This document shows positions 23,196 to 32,703 of a DNA stretch of 42,008 bases, piece by piece. The DNA lies in NCBI RefSeq assembly GCF_013177735.1, contig NZ_WOEZ01000225.1:1-42008 (forward strand), written 5' to 3'. The notes under the pieces were generated by a model. It had not been told where the DNA came from, ran no database searches, and saw only the letters and a program-made list of their open reading frames with translations. This DNA is from Paraburkholderia elongata. Lineage in GTDB: Bacteria; Pseudomonadota; Gammaproteobacteria; Burkholderiales; Burkholderiaceae. Every line of letters starts with the position of its first letter. Position 1 is the stretch's first letter. Position numbers and translations under genes: made by a program.

Positions 23196-23702
23196 TTAAC
23201 GCGAGCCGCGCACGCGCCGCAACTCGTCGAGCACGAGCAGGATCGCGCCGATCGTGATCGCGCTGTCGGCGAGATTGAACGCCGGCCAGTGCCACGTGCG
23301 CACGTGAAAATCGAGAAAGTCGATCACATGGCCGTACGCGAGCCGGTCGATCACGTTGCCGAGCGCACCCCCGAGAATCAGCGAGAGCGCCGTGCAGAAC
23401 ATCTTCTGTCCGCCATGACGCTTGAGCAGATAGCAGATCACGAGTGCCGCGACCACGCCGAGCGCGGTGAACGCCCAGCGCTGCCAGCCGCCCGCCATCG
23501 CGAGGAAGCTGAAAGCGGCGCCGCGGTTGTACACGAGGATCAGGTTGAAGAACGGCGCGACCTCATGCGGAACACCGTAGGCGAACACCTTCTGGACCGC
23601 GATCTTGGTGAGCTGATCGAACAGAATCACGATCAGCGCGACGCCAAGCCAGGGCGCCAGCGAACTGTTTTCGGACGACGATTTCGACATGGTTTTCGCC
23701 AT
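23196..23702 (-). CDS. lspA: Lipoprotein signal peptidase (signal peptidase II)
   Basis: This inner-membrane aspartyl protease removes signal peptides from prolipoproteins. It has 168 residues and four membrane helices. Catalytic Asp residues are in GNVIDRL and FNLADSAI. Other signatures are FDQLTK and YNRGAAFSFL. Its start overlaps the ileS stop by one base (TAATG), a coupled arrangement also found in E. coli. Confidence 0.97.
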   Translation of the reverse strand: MAKTMSKSSSENSSLAPWLGVALIVILFDQLTKIAVQKVFAYGVPHEVAPFFNLILVYNRGAAFSFLAMAGGWQRWAFTALGVVAALVICYLLKRHGGQKMFCTALSLILGGALGNVIDRLAYGHVIDFLDFHVRTWHWPAFNLADSAITIGAILLVLDELRRVRGSR

Positions 23703-26539
23703 TATGCCGCGCTCCTCGCTTCACCGTTGCCGAACAGATTGCTGAAGCAGCGGCCGCACAGGGTGGGGTGCTCGGCGTTTGTGCTGACGTCCGCGCGGTA
23801 GTGCCAGCAGCGTTCGCACTTCAGATACTTCGAGGCGATCACTTCGACGCCTTCTTCCGCTTCGCTGTCGACCTTCACGACGTTCGCCGCCGACGTGATC
23901 AGCACGAACTTCAGGTCGTCGCCGAGGCTCGTGAGCGCGTCGTAACGTGCGCCGCCCGCGCGGATTTCGACCTCCGCCTGCAGCGACGAACCGATCAGGT
24001 TCGCGACGCGTGCCTCTTCCAGCGCCTTGGTCACGTCGCTACGCGCGGCGCGCAGCAGCGTCCATTTGTCGAGCAGGACGCCGGCTTCCGGCACCGCCGG
24101 GAACGCGTGATAGGTTTCCGTGAAGATCGTTTCGTTGTTCGGCGAGAAGATTTTCCACGCTTCTTCAGCGGTGAACGACAGGAACGGCGCCATCAGACGC
24201 AGCAGACCGTGCGCGATGTGATACAGCGCGGTCTGAGCCGAACGGCGCGCGACGGAGTCGGCCGCCGTGGTGTACAGACGGTCTTTCAGGACGTCCAGAT
24301 AGAAGCCGCCGAGGTCTTCCGAGCAGAACGTCTGCAGTTTGGCGACCACCGGGTGGAACTCGTACTTGTCGTAGTGCGAGAGGATGTCGTTTTGCAGGTT
24401 CGCCGACAGCGCCACCGCGTAACGATCGATCTCGAGCCAGTCTTCGACCGGACGCGCGCGCTTCTCGAAGTCGAAGTCCGACAGGTTCGCGAGCAGGAAG
24501 CGCAGCGTGTTGCGGATGCGGCGATAGCTCTCCGTCACGCGCTTCAGGATCTCTTCGGAGATCGCCAGTTCGCCCGAGTAATCGGTCGAGGCGATCCACA
24601 GACGAATGATTTCCGCGCCGAGGCGGTTCGCCACGTCATGCGGGTCGATACCGTTGCCGAGCGACTTGCTCATCTTGCGGCCTTCGCCGTCGACGGTGAA
24701 GCCGTGCGTGAGCAGCGCGTTGTAGGGCGGGCGGCCGTCGAGCATCGAAGCGGTCAGGAGCGACGAGTGGAACCAGCCGCGGTGCTGGTCCGAGCCTTCC
24801 AGATACAGGTCAGCCGGGAATTGCAGTTCGTCTTTATGCGAGCCGCGCAGCACGTGCCAATGCGTGGTGCCCGAATCGAACCAGACGTCGAGCGTGTCGC
24901 GGTTCTTTTCGTACATGTTGGCGTCGTCGCCGAGCAGTTCGCGCGGGTCGAGCGTTTGCCACGCTTCGATGCCGGCCTTCTCGACGCGTTGCGCGACTTC
25001 TTCGAGCAGTTCCAGCGTGCGCGGATGCAGCTCGCCGGTTTCCTTGTGCACGAAGAACGCCATCGGCACGCCCCATTGACGCTGACGCGACAGCGTCCAG
25101 TCCGGGCGGTTGGCGATCATGCTGAACAGGCGCTGTTTGCCCCATGACGGATAGAAGGCGGTGTTCTCGATGCCTTCGAGCGCGGTTTCGCGCAGTGTCT
25201 TGTCGGTGTCGTTCGGCTTCACATCCATGCCGGCGAACCATTGCGAGGTCGCACGGTAGATGATCGGCGTCTTGTGGCGCCAGCAGTGCATGTAGCTGTG
25301 CGTGTACTTCTCAGTGCGCAACAGCGAGCCGGCTGCCTGCAGGGCTTCGACGATCTGCGGATTGGCCGCCCAGATCGACAGGCCGCCGAACAGCGCGAGC
25401 GATTCGATGTAACGGCCGTCGCCCATCACCGGGTTGATGATGTCCGAATCGGCCATGCCGTGCGACTTGCACGACACGAAGTCTTCCACGCCGTAGGCCG
25501 GCGACGAGTGGACCACACCCGTACCCGTTTCGGTCGTCACATAGTCGCCGAGATAAACCGGCGCCGTGCGCTTGTAAGCGGGATGCGCGGAGGCGAGCGG
25601 ATGATTGAAGCGCAGGTTGACGAGCTTCGCGCCGGGCGTGGTCGCGACGACCGTGCCTTCCAGTCCGTACAGTTTCAGGCACGCTTCAACGCGCTCTTCG
25701 GCCAGGATCAGCAAGCCGCGCGGCGTATCGACCAGCGCGTAGACGATTTCCGGATGCAGGTTCAATGCCTGGTTGGCGGGGATGGTCCACGGCGTGGTGG
25801 TCCAGATTACGATGCCGCCTTCGTTGCGCGGCAGCGCCTTCAGACCGAACGCCTGCGCGGTCTTTTCCTGTTCGGCGAAACCGAACAGCACGTCGATGGT
25901 CGGATCGGTCTTGTCCGTGTACTCGACTTCCGCTTCGGCCAACGCCGAGCCGCAGTCGAAACACCAGTTGACCGGCTTCAGACCGCGGAACACGTAGCCC
26001 TTTTCCATGATCTTCGCGAGCGCGCGGATTTCGCCGGCTTCGTTCGTGAAGTTCATGGTCTTGTACGGGTTGTCCCAGTCGCCGAGCACGCCCAGACGGC
26101 GGAAGCCGATCTTCTGCTTCTCGATCTGTTCGGTCGCGTAGGCGCGCGCCTTCTGCATCACTTCAGCGGCCGGCAGCGATTTGCCGAACTGCTTTTCGAT
26201 CTGGATTTCGATCGGCATGCCGTGGCAATCCCAGCCCGGCACGTAGACCGCGTCGAAGCCCGCCATGTTGCGCGCCTTGACGATCATGTCCTTGAGGATC
26301 TTGTTCACCGCGTGGCCGAGGTGGATGTCGCCGTTCGCATACGGCGGGCCGTCGTGCAGGATGAACTTCTTACGGCCTTTGCTGGCGGCGCGGATCGTCT
26401 CGTAGACTTTGCGTTCCTGCCATTCCTTGACCCATTGCGGCTCGCGCTTGGGCAGGTCGCCACGCATCGGGAACGGCGTGTCGAGCAGGTTGACCGGGTA
26501 GCGTGACTGCGGTTTCGAATCGGCTTTCTTGTTGCTCAT
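23702..26539 (-). CDS. ileS: Isoleucyl-tRNA synthetase
   Basis: IleS charges tRNA-Ile and edits valine mischarging. It has 945 residues. The class I signatures are HLGH (in GDIHLGHAVNK) and KMSKS (in GRKMSKSLGNG). The editing domain lies between them (TTPWTIPANQAL, then SPAYGVEDF). The C-terminal zinc finger is KCERCWHYRAD followed by LCGRCFSN, marking the bacterial mupirocin-sensitive type. ATG 26539 is chosen because it begins MSNKKADSKPQSRYPVNLLDTP in the family pattern; 87 upstream codons are Arg-rich and overlap ribF. Confidence 0.97.
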   Translation of the reverse strand: MSNKKADSKPQSRYPVNLLDTPFPMRGDLPKREPQWVKEWQERKVYETIRAASKGRKKFILHDGPPYANGDIHLGHAVNKILKDMIVKARNMAGFDAVYVPGWDCHGMPIEIQIEKQFGKSLPAAEVMQKARAYATEQIEKQKIGFRRLGVLGDWDNPYKTMNFTNEAGEIRALAKIMEKGYVFRGLKPVNWCFDCGSALAEAEVEYTDKTDPTIDVLFGFAEQEKTAQAFGLKALPRNEGGIVIWTTTPWTIPANQALNLHPEIVYALVDTPRGLLILAEERVEACLKLYGLEGTVVATTPGAKLVNLRFNHPLASAHPAYKRTAPVYLGDYVTTETGTGVVHSSPAYGVEDFVSCKSHGMADSDIINPVMGDGRYIESLALFGGLSIWAANPQIVEALQAAGSLLRTEKYTHSYMHCWRHKTPIIYRATSQWFAGMDVKPNDTDKTLRETALEGIENTAFYPSWGKQRLFSMIANRPDWTLSRQRQWGVPMAFFVHKETGELHPRTLELLEEVAQRVEKAGIEAWQTLDPRELLGDDANMYEKNRDTLDVWFDSGTTHWHVLRGSHKDELQFPADLYLEGSDQHRGWFHSSLLTASMLDGRPPYNALLTHGFTVDGEGRKMSKSLGNGIDPHDVANRLGAEIIRLWIASTDYSGELAISEEILKRVTESYRRIRNTLRFLLANLSDFDFEKRARPVEDWLEIDRYAVALSANLQNDILSHYDKYEFHPVVAKLQTFCSEDLGGFYLDVLKDRLYTTAADSVARRSAQTALYHIAHGLLRLMAPFLSFTAEEAWKIFSPNNETIFTETYHAFPAVPEAGVLLDKWTLLRAARSDVTKALEEARVANLIGSSLQAEVEIRAGGARYDALTSLGDDLKFVLITSAANVVKVDSEAEEGVEVIASKYLKCERCWHYRADVSTNAEHPTLCGRCFSNLFGNGEARSAA

Positions 26540-26708
26540 GATGAGGTCGCGGTGAATTCTTTCTAAGCGCAGCGAGGCTGCGGTATGCGCATGAAGCGCA
26601 GGGCGTTGGGCGCGCCCGGCAGGCATGTCGCGTGATTCACGGACGCCCTTCGATGCGCGCAGCGATGGGTACATGCAGCACTCAGTGCGCTCGCATGTAC
26701 CGCGGCGG

Positions 26709-27704
26709 CTATCTAATTCGGTCGGTGGCCGAGGTGGCGAAACCGGTGGAACGGCTGCCCGGCGTGCCGGCGCCGACGGCCGCGAACCACGCGCGCGCAT
26801 TGGCGACGTCGCGCGCGATGGCGGCGGTCAGCGTTTCGAGGTCGACGTATTTTTCCTCGTCACGCAGCTTCTTCAGGAATTCGACGCGCACGAGTTTGCC
26901 ATACGCGTCGCCGTGCCAGTCGAGCAGGTGCACTTCGAGCAGCACGCGGCCGGAATCGTCGACAGTGGGGCGCAGGCCGAGGCTGGCGACGCCTGGCAAC
27001 GGTTCGTCCGTCACGCCATGCACGCGTACGACGAAAATGCCGGCGAGCGCCGGACGCTTGTGCGCGATCGGCAGATTGAGCGTGGGGAAACCGAGGTCGC
27101 GGCCGAGCTTCATGCCATGCACGACGTGGCCGCTGATCAGGTAATCGCGGCCCAGTGCGGCACGCGCCGAGTCGAGATCGCCTGCCACCAGCGCCGTGCG
27201 CACGCCCGAACTGGAAATGCGCGCGCCGGACGGATCGGCCACGGTTGCCATCTGCTCGACTTCGAAACCGTACTGTTGACCCGCGGTCTTGAGCGACGCG
27301 AAATCGCCCGCGCGCTTCGCGCCGTAGCGGAAGTCGTCGCCGATCATCACCCAGCGAGCATGCAGCCCGTTGACGATGATCCGTTCGACGAACGTATCCG
27401 GCGACTGGCTCGCGAAGGTGTGGTTGAAATGCTCGACCACTACCCGGTCGACGCCGTTGGTGCGCAGCGCCTCGAGTTTGTCGCGCAGCATGGCGATACG
27501 GGGCGGCGCGCCAGCCGGATTGAAGAACTCGCGCGGGTGCGGCTCGAAGGTCATCACGCAGACGGGCAGGCCGCGTGCATCGGCTGCGGCCCGGACGTGG
27601 GCGAGCAAAGCCTGATGGCCGCGGTGGACACCGTCGAAGTTGCCGATGGTCAGTGCGCAGGGCGCACGGCTTTCAGCATTGGGAAGACCGCGGAAGACTC
27701 TCAC
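26709..27704 (-). CDS. ribF: Riboflavin kinase / FAD synthetase
   Basis: This bifunctional enzyme converts riboflavin to FMN and then FAD. It has 331 residues. The N-terminal nucleotidyltransferase domain shows IGNFDGVHRGHQALL and MTFEPHPREFF, and SSSGVRTALVAGDL closes it. The C-terminal kinase domain shows LGFPTLNLPI (PTLN where most have PTAN), GLRPTVD and HLLDWHGDAYGK. It leads the ribF-ileS-lspA-coaBC cluster and is divergent from purN. The 169 bases to ileS contain no obvious terminator. Confidence 0.96.
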   Translation of the reverse strand: MRVFRGLPNAESRAPCALTIGNFDGVHRGHQALLAHVRAAADARGLPVCVMTFEPHPREFFNPAGAPPRIAMLRDKLEALRTNGVDRVVVEHFNHTFASQSPDTFVERIIVNGLHARWVMIGDDFRYGAKRAGDFASLKTAGQQYGFEVEQMATVADPSGARISSSGVRTALVAGDLDSARAALGRDYLISGHVVHGMKLGRDLGFPTLNLPIAHKRPALAGIFVVRVHGVTDEPLPGVASLGLRPTVDDSGRVLLEVHLLDWHGDAYGKLVRVEFLKKLRDEEKYVDLETLTAAIARDVANARAWFAAVGAGTPGSRSTGFATSATDRIR

Positions 27705-27750
27705 GATAGCGGGTTTGAGGTAGGGCGGCCGAGGTGCCGCAAAACAAACG

Positions 27751-27756
27751 ATTATA
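27751..27756 (-). promoter_or_regulatory. -10 element for ribF
   Basis: TATAAT on the minus strand lies 47 bases upstream of the ribF start, a perfect -10. The matching -35 is poor. Confidence 0.45.
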
Positions 27757-27822
27757 AACGCTCAGCGCACGAGACGGCGGCGCGTCGCCGTTTCAGTGTC
27801 CCCCGAATGATAAAATCCGCGG

Positions 27823-28476
27823 ATGAAAAAACTCGTCATCCTGATTTCCGGACGGGGAAGCAACATGGAAGCTATCATTCGCGCCTGCGCGGACGAGGGC
27901 TGGGCGGCGCAAGTCGCCGCCGTGATTGCCAACCGTCCTGTCGCTTCGGGCCTTGCGTTCGCGGCGTCGCACGGCATTGCCACGGCGGTGGTCGACCACC
28001 GCCAGTTTCCCGATCGCGACAGCTTCGACGCCGCGCTGGCGCAAGAAATCGACAGCTTCGCGCCCGATCTGGTCTTGCTCGCCGGCTTCATGCGGGTGCT
28101 CACGGCCGGTTTCGTCGACCATTACGCCGGGCGCATGCTGAATGTGCACCCGTCGCTGCTGCCGAGCTTTCCGGGTCTGAAAACCCATCAACAGGCACTT
28201 GACGCCGGCGTGCGGCTGCACGGCGCGTCGGTGCATTTTGTCACGTCGCAGCTGGATCACGGGCCGATCGTCGCGCAGGCGGCCGTCCCCGTTGAGGCTG
28301 GCGACACCCCTGCCACGCTCGCGGAACGCGTGCTGGCAACCGAACACATTATCTATCCACGCGCGGTGCGCTGGTTCGTCGAAGGGCGTCTTGCTCTCGA
28401 CGGCTTGCGTGTCACGCTTACGCCGCCGGAGCCGCAATGGCTCTTTGCCGGTCACACCGCCGGAGAGGGCGCATGA
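27823..28476 (+). CDS. purN: Phosphoribosylglycinamide formyltransferase
   Basis: This enzyme catalyses the third step of purine synthesis, moving a formyl group from 10-formyl-tetrahydrofolate to GAR. It has 217 residues. GRGSNMEAI binds phosphate, NVHPSLLPSFPG contains the catalytic Asn and His, and TSQLDHGPIVAQ carries the catalytic Asp. A short leader with TAAAAT just before the ATG suggests a promoter close to the gene. Its stop overlaps the start of the methyltransferase gene (ATGA). Confidence 0.97.
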   Translation: MKKLVILISGRGSNMEAIIRACADEGWAAQVAAVIANRPVASGLAFAASHGIATAVVDHRQFPDRDSFDAALAQEIDSFAPDLVLLAGFMRVLTAGFVDHYAGRMLNVHPSLLPSFPGLKTHQQALDAGVRLHGASVHFVTSQLDHGPIVAQAAVPVEAGDTPATLAERVLATEHIIYPRAVRWFVEGRLALDGLRVTLTPPEPQWLFAGHTAGEGA

Positions 28477-29732
28477 GATTACATGGTTTTTTGATTGGAC
28501 AAACTGAGACTTTGCTGGCTGAAGTCCTGAAACTCACCGGCCCAGCCGACGCCACGACAAGCCGCTTTTTCCGCGCGCATCCCAAGCTCGGGCACGGCGA
28601 GCGCGGTGTGATCGCCGAGGCGGTCTTCGCGGTGCTGCGTCGCCGGATGGAATTCGCCCACCTGGCCGAAGGCGGCGCGGGTAGCCCGGCCCGCCGCATG
28701 GCGTTGCTGGGACTGATGCAGACGGCGGGCCGCACGGCCCTCAAGCCGTTCGTGTCGGAAGCCGAGTCGAACTGGCTCGAGCACGTCGCGAGGATCGACC
28801 CTGAAAGCCTGCCGCTGCGGATTCGCCTGAATCTGCCCGACTGGATCTATCAGGCGCTCTCCAAGCGCTTCGAGCCCGCGGAACTGGCGCAGCTGGCCGC
28901 CGCGCTCAACTACCCGGCGCCGCTTGACCTGCGCGCGAACCCGATCAAGGCAAGCCGTGACGACGTGCTGAACGCACTGTCGAAGGCCGGCATCGAAGGT
29001 GGCGCGACGCCTTTTGCACCGTTCGGCGTGCGAGTGGTCGGCAAGCCGCCGCTCACCAAGCTGGACGCGTTCCAGCACGGCTGGGTCGAAGTCCAGGACG
29101 AGGGCAGCCAGTTGCTGTGTTCGCTGGTCGCGCCCAAGCGCGGCGAAATGATCGTGGACTTCTGCGCGGGTGCAGGCGGCAAGACGCTGGCGCTGGGCGC
29201 AGCGATGCGCTCCACCGGGCGTCTGTACGCCTTCGACATCTCCGAGCGGCGTTTGGCCAAGCTCAAGCCGCGCCTCGCGCGCAGCGGGCTGTCGAACGTG
29301 AATCCGGTGCTGATCGACAGCGAACACGACGCCAAGATCAAGCGTCTGGCCGGCAAGATCGACCGCGTGCTGGTCGACGCGCCGTGCAGCGGCCTGGGTA
29401 CGCTGCGTCGCAATCCGGACCTGAAGTGGCGCCAGTCGCCGGAATCGGTGGCCGAACTGGCGCCGAAGCAGGCGTCGATTCTGGCCAGCGCCTCGCGTCT
29501 GGTGAAGAAGGGCGGCCGTCTCGTCTACGCAACCTGCTCGATTCTGGAAGCGGAAAACGAAGCTGTCGTGCAGCAGTTCCTTGCCGACCATCCGGACTTC
29601 GCTTTGGTGCCGGCGCACGACGTGCTCGCCGAGCAGCGCATCGACCTGGAAATGGGCGATTACCTGTCGCTGTGGCCGCACCGTCACGCCACTGACGGCT
29701 TCTTCGCAGCCGTGCTGGAACGCCAGAGCTAA
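28473..29732 (+). CDS. RsmB/NOP2-type RNA cytosine-C5 methyltransferase
   Basis: This 419-residue protein is an S-adenosylmethionine-dependent RNA m5C methyltransferase. The C-terminal half has the SAM-binding motif DFCAGAGGKTLALGA, the two catalytic-cysteine motifs APCSGLGTLRR and YATCSILEAEN, and DLKWR. The N-terminal 140 residues are helical and could be a divergent NusB-like domain as in RsmB (16S rRNA C967), but this is not certain. This is why no gene symbol is given. It is translationally coupled to purN. Confidence 0.92.
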   Translation: MRLHGFLIGQTETLLAEVLKLTGPADATTSRFFRAHPKLGHGERGVIAEAVFAVLRRRMEFAHLAEGGAGSPARRMALLGLMQTAGRTALKPFVSEAESNWLEHVARIDPESLPLRIRLNLPDWIYQALSKRFEPAELAQLAAALNYPAPLDLRANPIKASRDDVLNALSKAGIEGGATPFAPFGVRVVGKPPLTKLDAFQHGWVEVQDEGSQLLCSLVAPKRGEMIVDFCAGAGGKTLALGAAMRSTGRLYAFDISERRLAKLKPRLARSGLSNVNPVLIDSEHDAKIKRLAGKIDRVLVDAPCSGLGTLRRNPDLKWRQSPESVAELAPKQASILASASRLVKKGGRLVYATCSILEAENEAVVQQFLADHPDFALVPAHDVLAEQRIDLEMGDYLSLWPHRHATDGFFAAVLERQS

Positions 29733-29805
29733 GCGCAGCAGGCTATCTGCCGGCGCGACCGGGTTCTTTTCCTGAACCCGGCGTGCCGGCGATTTCGGCG
29801 ACATA

Positions 29806-31161
29806 ATGCAAAACCGCATTTTTCCTCACATGTTCAGCGACCTCGCGCGTGACTTCGGACAGCCGGTCATGCTGTGGCAGGTCGGCGTGCTGCTTGGGAC
29901 GCTCGCCGTCGCGTGGCTGCTCGCGCGCCTCGCGCGCCGCACGCTCGATTTGCGGCGCCAGACGCGTTACCAGACCCTGCGTTTTGGCGCGGAAAGCCTG
30001 AACCGCGCGTTCTTTCCGCTAATCGGTGCGGGGCTCGTCTGGCTCGCGCAGGCGATCACCGGCCAGTTCATGCACACTTCGCTGCTCGATCTGGCGCTGG
30101 TGCCCCTGTTCGGTATCGGTCTGATTTACATCGTGTTTTTCTTCGCGCGACGGGTCTTCAGTCACGACGGCGCGAATCATCCGTGGTTGTTCCTGGTCGA
30201 GAAGATCGTCTCGCTGGTCGTCTGGATCGGCATGGTGCTCACCGTGATGGGCATTCAGGACGACGTGATCGCCTGGATGGGCAGCGTGCGCTTCAGAGTC
30301 GCAAATGCGCACATGACGCTGCTCTCGCTCACCACGGGCCTCCTGTGGGTGTGCGTGACGATGGTCGTCGCGATGTGGCTCGGTGCCACGTTCGAAGACC
30401 GCCTGATGCGCTCCGGGACGCTCGACGCCAACCTCAAAGTGGTGGTGGCGCGGGTCGGCCGTGCTGCGCTCGTGCTGGCGGCGGTGCTGATCAGCCTGTC
30501 GCTGGTCGGGATCGACATCACGGTGCTGGGGGTTTTCGGCGGCGCGCTGGGTGTGGGGCTCGGGTTCGGGCTGCAGAAGATCGCCAGCAATTACGTCTCA
30601 GGCTTCATCATCCTGATCGACCGCTCGCTGCGCATCGGCGATACGATCAACGTCAGCGGTCTGCAGGGCATGGTCACGCAGATCCGCACGCGTTATACGG
30701 TGGTGCGAGGTCTCGACGGCATCGAAACGCTGATCCCGAACGAAAAGCTGATTACGGACGTGGTGCAGAACCAGTCCTCCTATCTGACGCGCGGCTACGC
30801 CAAGGTGGCCGTGCAGGTCGCCTACTCCTCCGACGTCGAGCAGGCGATGGCGCTGCTCACCCAGGCCGCGCAGGGCGTCGCGCGGGTGCTGCAGGAGCCG
30901 GCGCCTACGTCCTATCTGGCCAGCTTTGGCGCAGACGGCATCAACCTCGAGCTGGGCTTCTGGATCGAAGACGCGGCGACAGGCACTGCAGGCGTGCGCT
31001 CGGCCGTGAATCGCAACATCTGGCGTCTGTTCTCCGAACACGACATCTCAATTCCTTTCGCGCAACGCGAAGTGCGAATCGTCGGCAACGTGAGCGACGC
31101 GATGCCGCAAGCGGTAACAATGACCGCTCCCGCGGCTAATCAGGCCGACAGCGCCCGCTGA
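29806..31161 (+). CDS. MscS-family mechanosensitive channel
   Basis: This inner-membrane channel opens under membrane tension to release solutes after osmotic downshock. It has 451 residues and about seven hydrophobic helices (near 22-42, 68-86, 95-117, 128-150, 170-192, 215-235, 240-262). The pore helix and beta domain match MscS: GVFGGALGVGLGFGLQKIAS, SGFIILIDRSLRIGDTI, then LIPNEKLI. The extra N-terminal helices place it among the larger MscS relatives. An in-frame ATG at 29830 is an alternative start. A CCGGGTTC/GAACCCGG hairpin without a T-run lies before it (about 29760-29780). Confidence 0.93.
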   Translation: MQNRIFPHMFSDLARDFGQPVMLWQVGVLLGTLAVAWLLARLARRTLDLRRQTRYQTLRFGAESLNRAFFPLIGAGLVWLAQAITGQFMHTSLLDLALVPLFGIGLIYIVFFFARRVFSHDGANHPWLFLVEKIVSLVVWIGMVLTVMGIQDDVIAWMGSVRFRVANAHMTLLSLTTGLLWVCVTMVVAMWLGATFEDRLMRSGTLDANLKVVVARVGRAALVLAAVLISLSLVGIDITVLGVFGGALGVGLGFGLQKIASNYVSGFIILIDRSLRIGDTINVSGLQGMVTQIRTRYTVVRGLDGIETLIPNEKLITDVVQNQSSYLTRGYAKVAVQVAYSSDVEQAMALLTQAAQGVARVLQEPAPTSYLASFGADGINLELGFWIEDAATGTAGVRSAVNRNIWRLFSEHDISIPFAQREVRIVGNVSDAMPQAVTMTAPAANQADSAR

Positions 31162-31364
31162 CGGGCACTTCGAACCCGCCGGCAGGTCTAAAAACAACCT
31201 CTGGCGCGTTCCATCCGATTGATACCGCACAAAAAATCCCTATTTGTTACAAACACTTGGAACGCTTCAAGTAGAATGTCGTCCAATCCCGCTGTATGCT
31301 TTCACTTTCTTGACGCGCGCATTTTGCGTGTGTCTGGCGTCTCTTGTTCCACAGGTAAATTGCC
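31162..31364. promoter_or_regulatory. Upstream region of the desaturase gene with an inverted repeat
   Basis: An ACTTG-N8-CAAGT inverted repeat (31255-31272) abuts a TAGAAT -10-like element (31272-31277). Overlap of a dyad with the promoter fits repression by a dimeric regulator. The rest of the 203 bases is AT-rich leader. Confidence 0.45.
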
Positions 31365-32561
31365 TTGTTGAATTCTTTGCTCGATTTTCTTGCCCACGGC
31401 CTGCTGCATTTCTCGTGGTGGCAACTTGTGCTGTACACGCTGGTCGCGACGCACATTACGATCATTGGCGTGACGGTCTATCTGCATCGCTGCCAGGCGC
31501 ACCGCGCGCTGGAGTTGCATCCGATCGTCAGTCATTTTTTCCGTTTCTGGCTGTGGATGACCACTGGCATGCTGACCGGCCAATGGGCCGCGATTCACCG
31601 TAAGCACCATGCCAAGTGCGAGACCGAAGAAGATCCGCACAGCCCGCAAACGCGCGGCATCTGGAAGGTGCTGCTCGAAGGCGCGGAACTGTATCGTACC
31701 GAAGCCAAGAATGAAGAAACGATGCGCAAATTCAGTCACGGCACGCCGAATGACTGGATGGAACGCAACGTCTACACCAAGTACCCGATCCTCGGCGTGA
31801 GCCTGATGATGGTGCTGAACGTCGCGCTGTTCGGCGTTGTCGGCCTGACCATCTGGGCCGTGCAGATGGTGTGGATTCCGTTCTGGGCCGCCGGTGTGGT
31901 CAACGGCCTCGCGCACTGGTGGGGCTACCGCAACTTCAACTCGTCGGATGCCAGCACCAACATTTTCCCGTGGGGCATCATCATCGGCGGTGAAGAGTTG
32001 CATAACAATCACCACACGTATGCGACGTCGGCCAAGCTGTCGAACAAGTGGTACGAGTTCGACATCGGCTGGATGTACATCCGCATCATGTCGGCGTTCC
32101 GTCTGGCCAAGGTGAAGAAGGTCGCGCCTACGCCGCGCCTGACCACCGACAAGCTGGTACTCGATCAGGACACGCTGCAAGCCGTGCTGGCAAACCGCTA
32201 CGAAGTGATGGCGCGTTACGGTAAGGCGCTCAAGCGTGCTTATCGCCAGGAACTGGCACATTTGAAGGAAGTCGGCGCGCGTGAGAAGTATCAGGTGATG
32301 CGCGGTGCGCGTAGCTGGTTCCACAAGGAAGAAGCGGGTCTCGACGAGCCGCAGAAGCGCCAGTTGCCGCAAATCTTCGCGAGCAGCCAGAAGCTCAAGA
32401 CCTACATCGACATGCGCAACGAACTCGCGGCAATGTGGGAGCGCTCCAATGCGTCGCGCGACCAACTGTTGATTCAGTTGCAAGACTGGTGTCATCGCGC
32501 TGAGCAGAGTGGTATTAAAGCGCTGCAAGAATTCGCGATGCGTCTGCGTCGCTATGCCTGA
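31365..32561 (+). CDS. Membrane fatty-acid desaturase, acyl-CoA delta-9 type
   Basis: This di-iron membrane enzyme introduces a double bond into saturated acyl chains and helps adjust membrane fluidity. It has 398 residues. Histidine boxes are HRCQAH (41-46), HRKHH (78-82) and HNNHH (near 215), the pattern of the SCD/DesC family. Hydrophobic pairs lie before and after box 2. The C-terminal 120 residues are a soluble helical extension (HLKEVGAREKYQVM region). The start is probably TTG at 31365 or 31368, since no ATG is in frame upstream. A terminator follows. Confidence 0.93.
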   Translation: MLNSLLDFLAHGLLHFSWWQLVLYTLVATHITIIGVTVYLHRCQAHRALELHPIVSHFFRFWLWMTTGMLTGQWAAIHRKHHAKCETEEDPHSPQTRGIWKVLLEGAELYRTEAKNEETMRKFSHGTPNDWMERNVYTKYPILGVSLMMVLNVALFGVVGLTIWAVQMVWIPFWAAGVVNGLAHWWGYRNFNSSDASTNIFPWGIIIGGEELHNNHHTYATSAKLSNKWYEFDIGWMYIRIMSAFRLAKVKKVAPTPRLTTDKLVLDQDTLQAVLANRYEVMARYGKALKRAYRQELAHLKEVGAREKYQVMRGARSWFHKEEAGLDEPQKRQLPQIFASSQKLKTYIDMRNELAAMWERSNASRDQLLIQLQDWCHRAEQSGIKALQEFAMRLRRYA

Positions 32562-32604
32562 TCGTATGCCTGAGCGCGAAATCCATTAAAATTTCGTTAC
32601 GTCA

Positions 32605-32636
32605 CAAAACCCCGCGTTGGCGGGGTTTTGCTTTTT
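32605..32636 (+). terminator. Desaturase terminator
   Basis: CAAAACCCCGC pairs perfectly with GCGGGGTTTTG around four bases, with CTTTTT directly after. Confidence 0.88.
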
Positions 32637-32703
32637 GGGCCGCGGCAATTTCAACGACACGCGATTGACAGTCCGCGGCGGCAGAGCGAAGGCAGAGGAG
32701 ATC

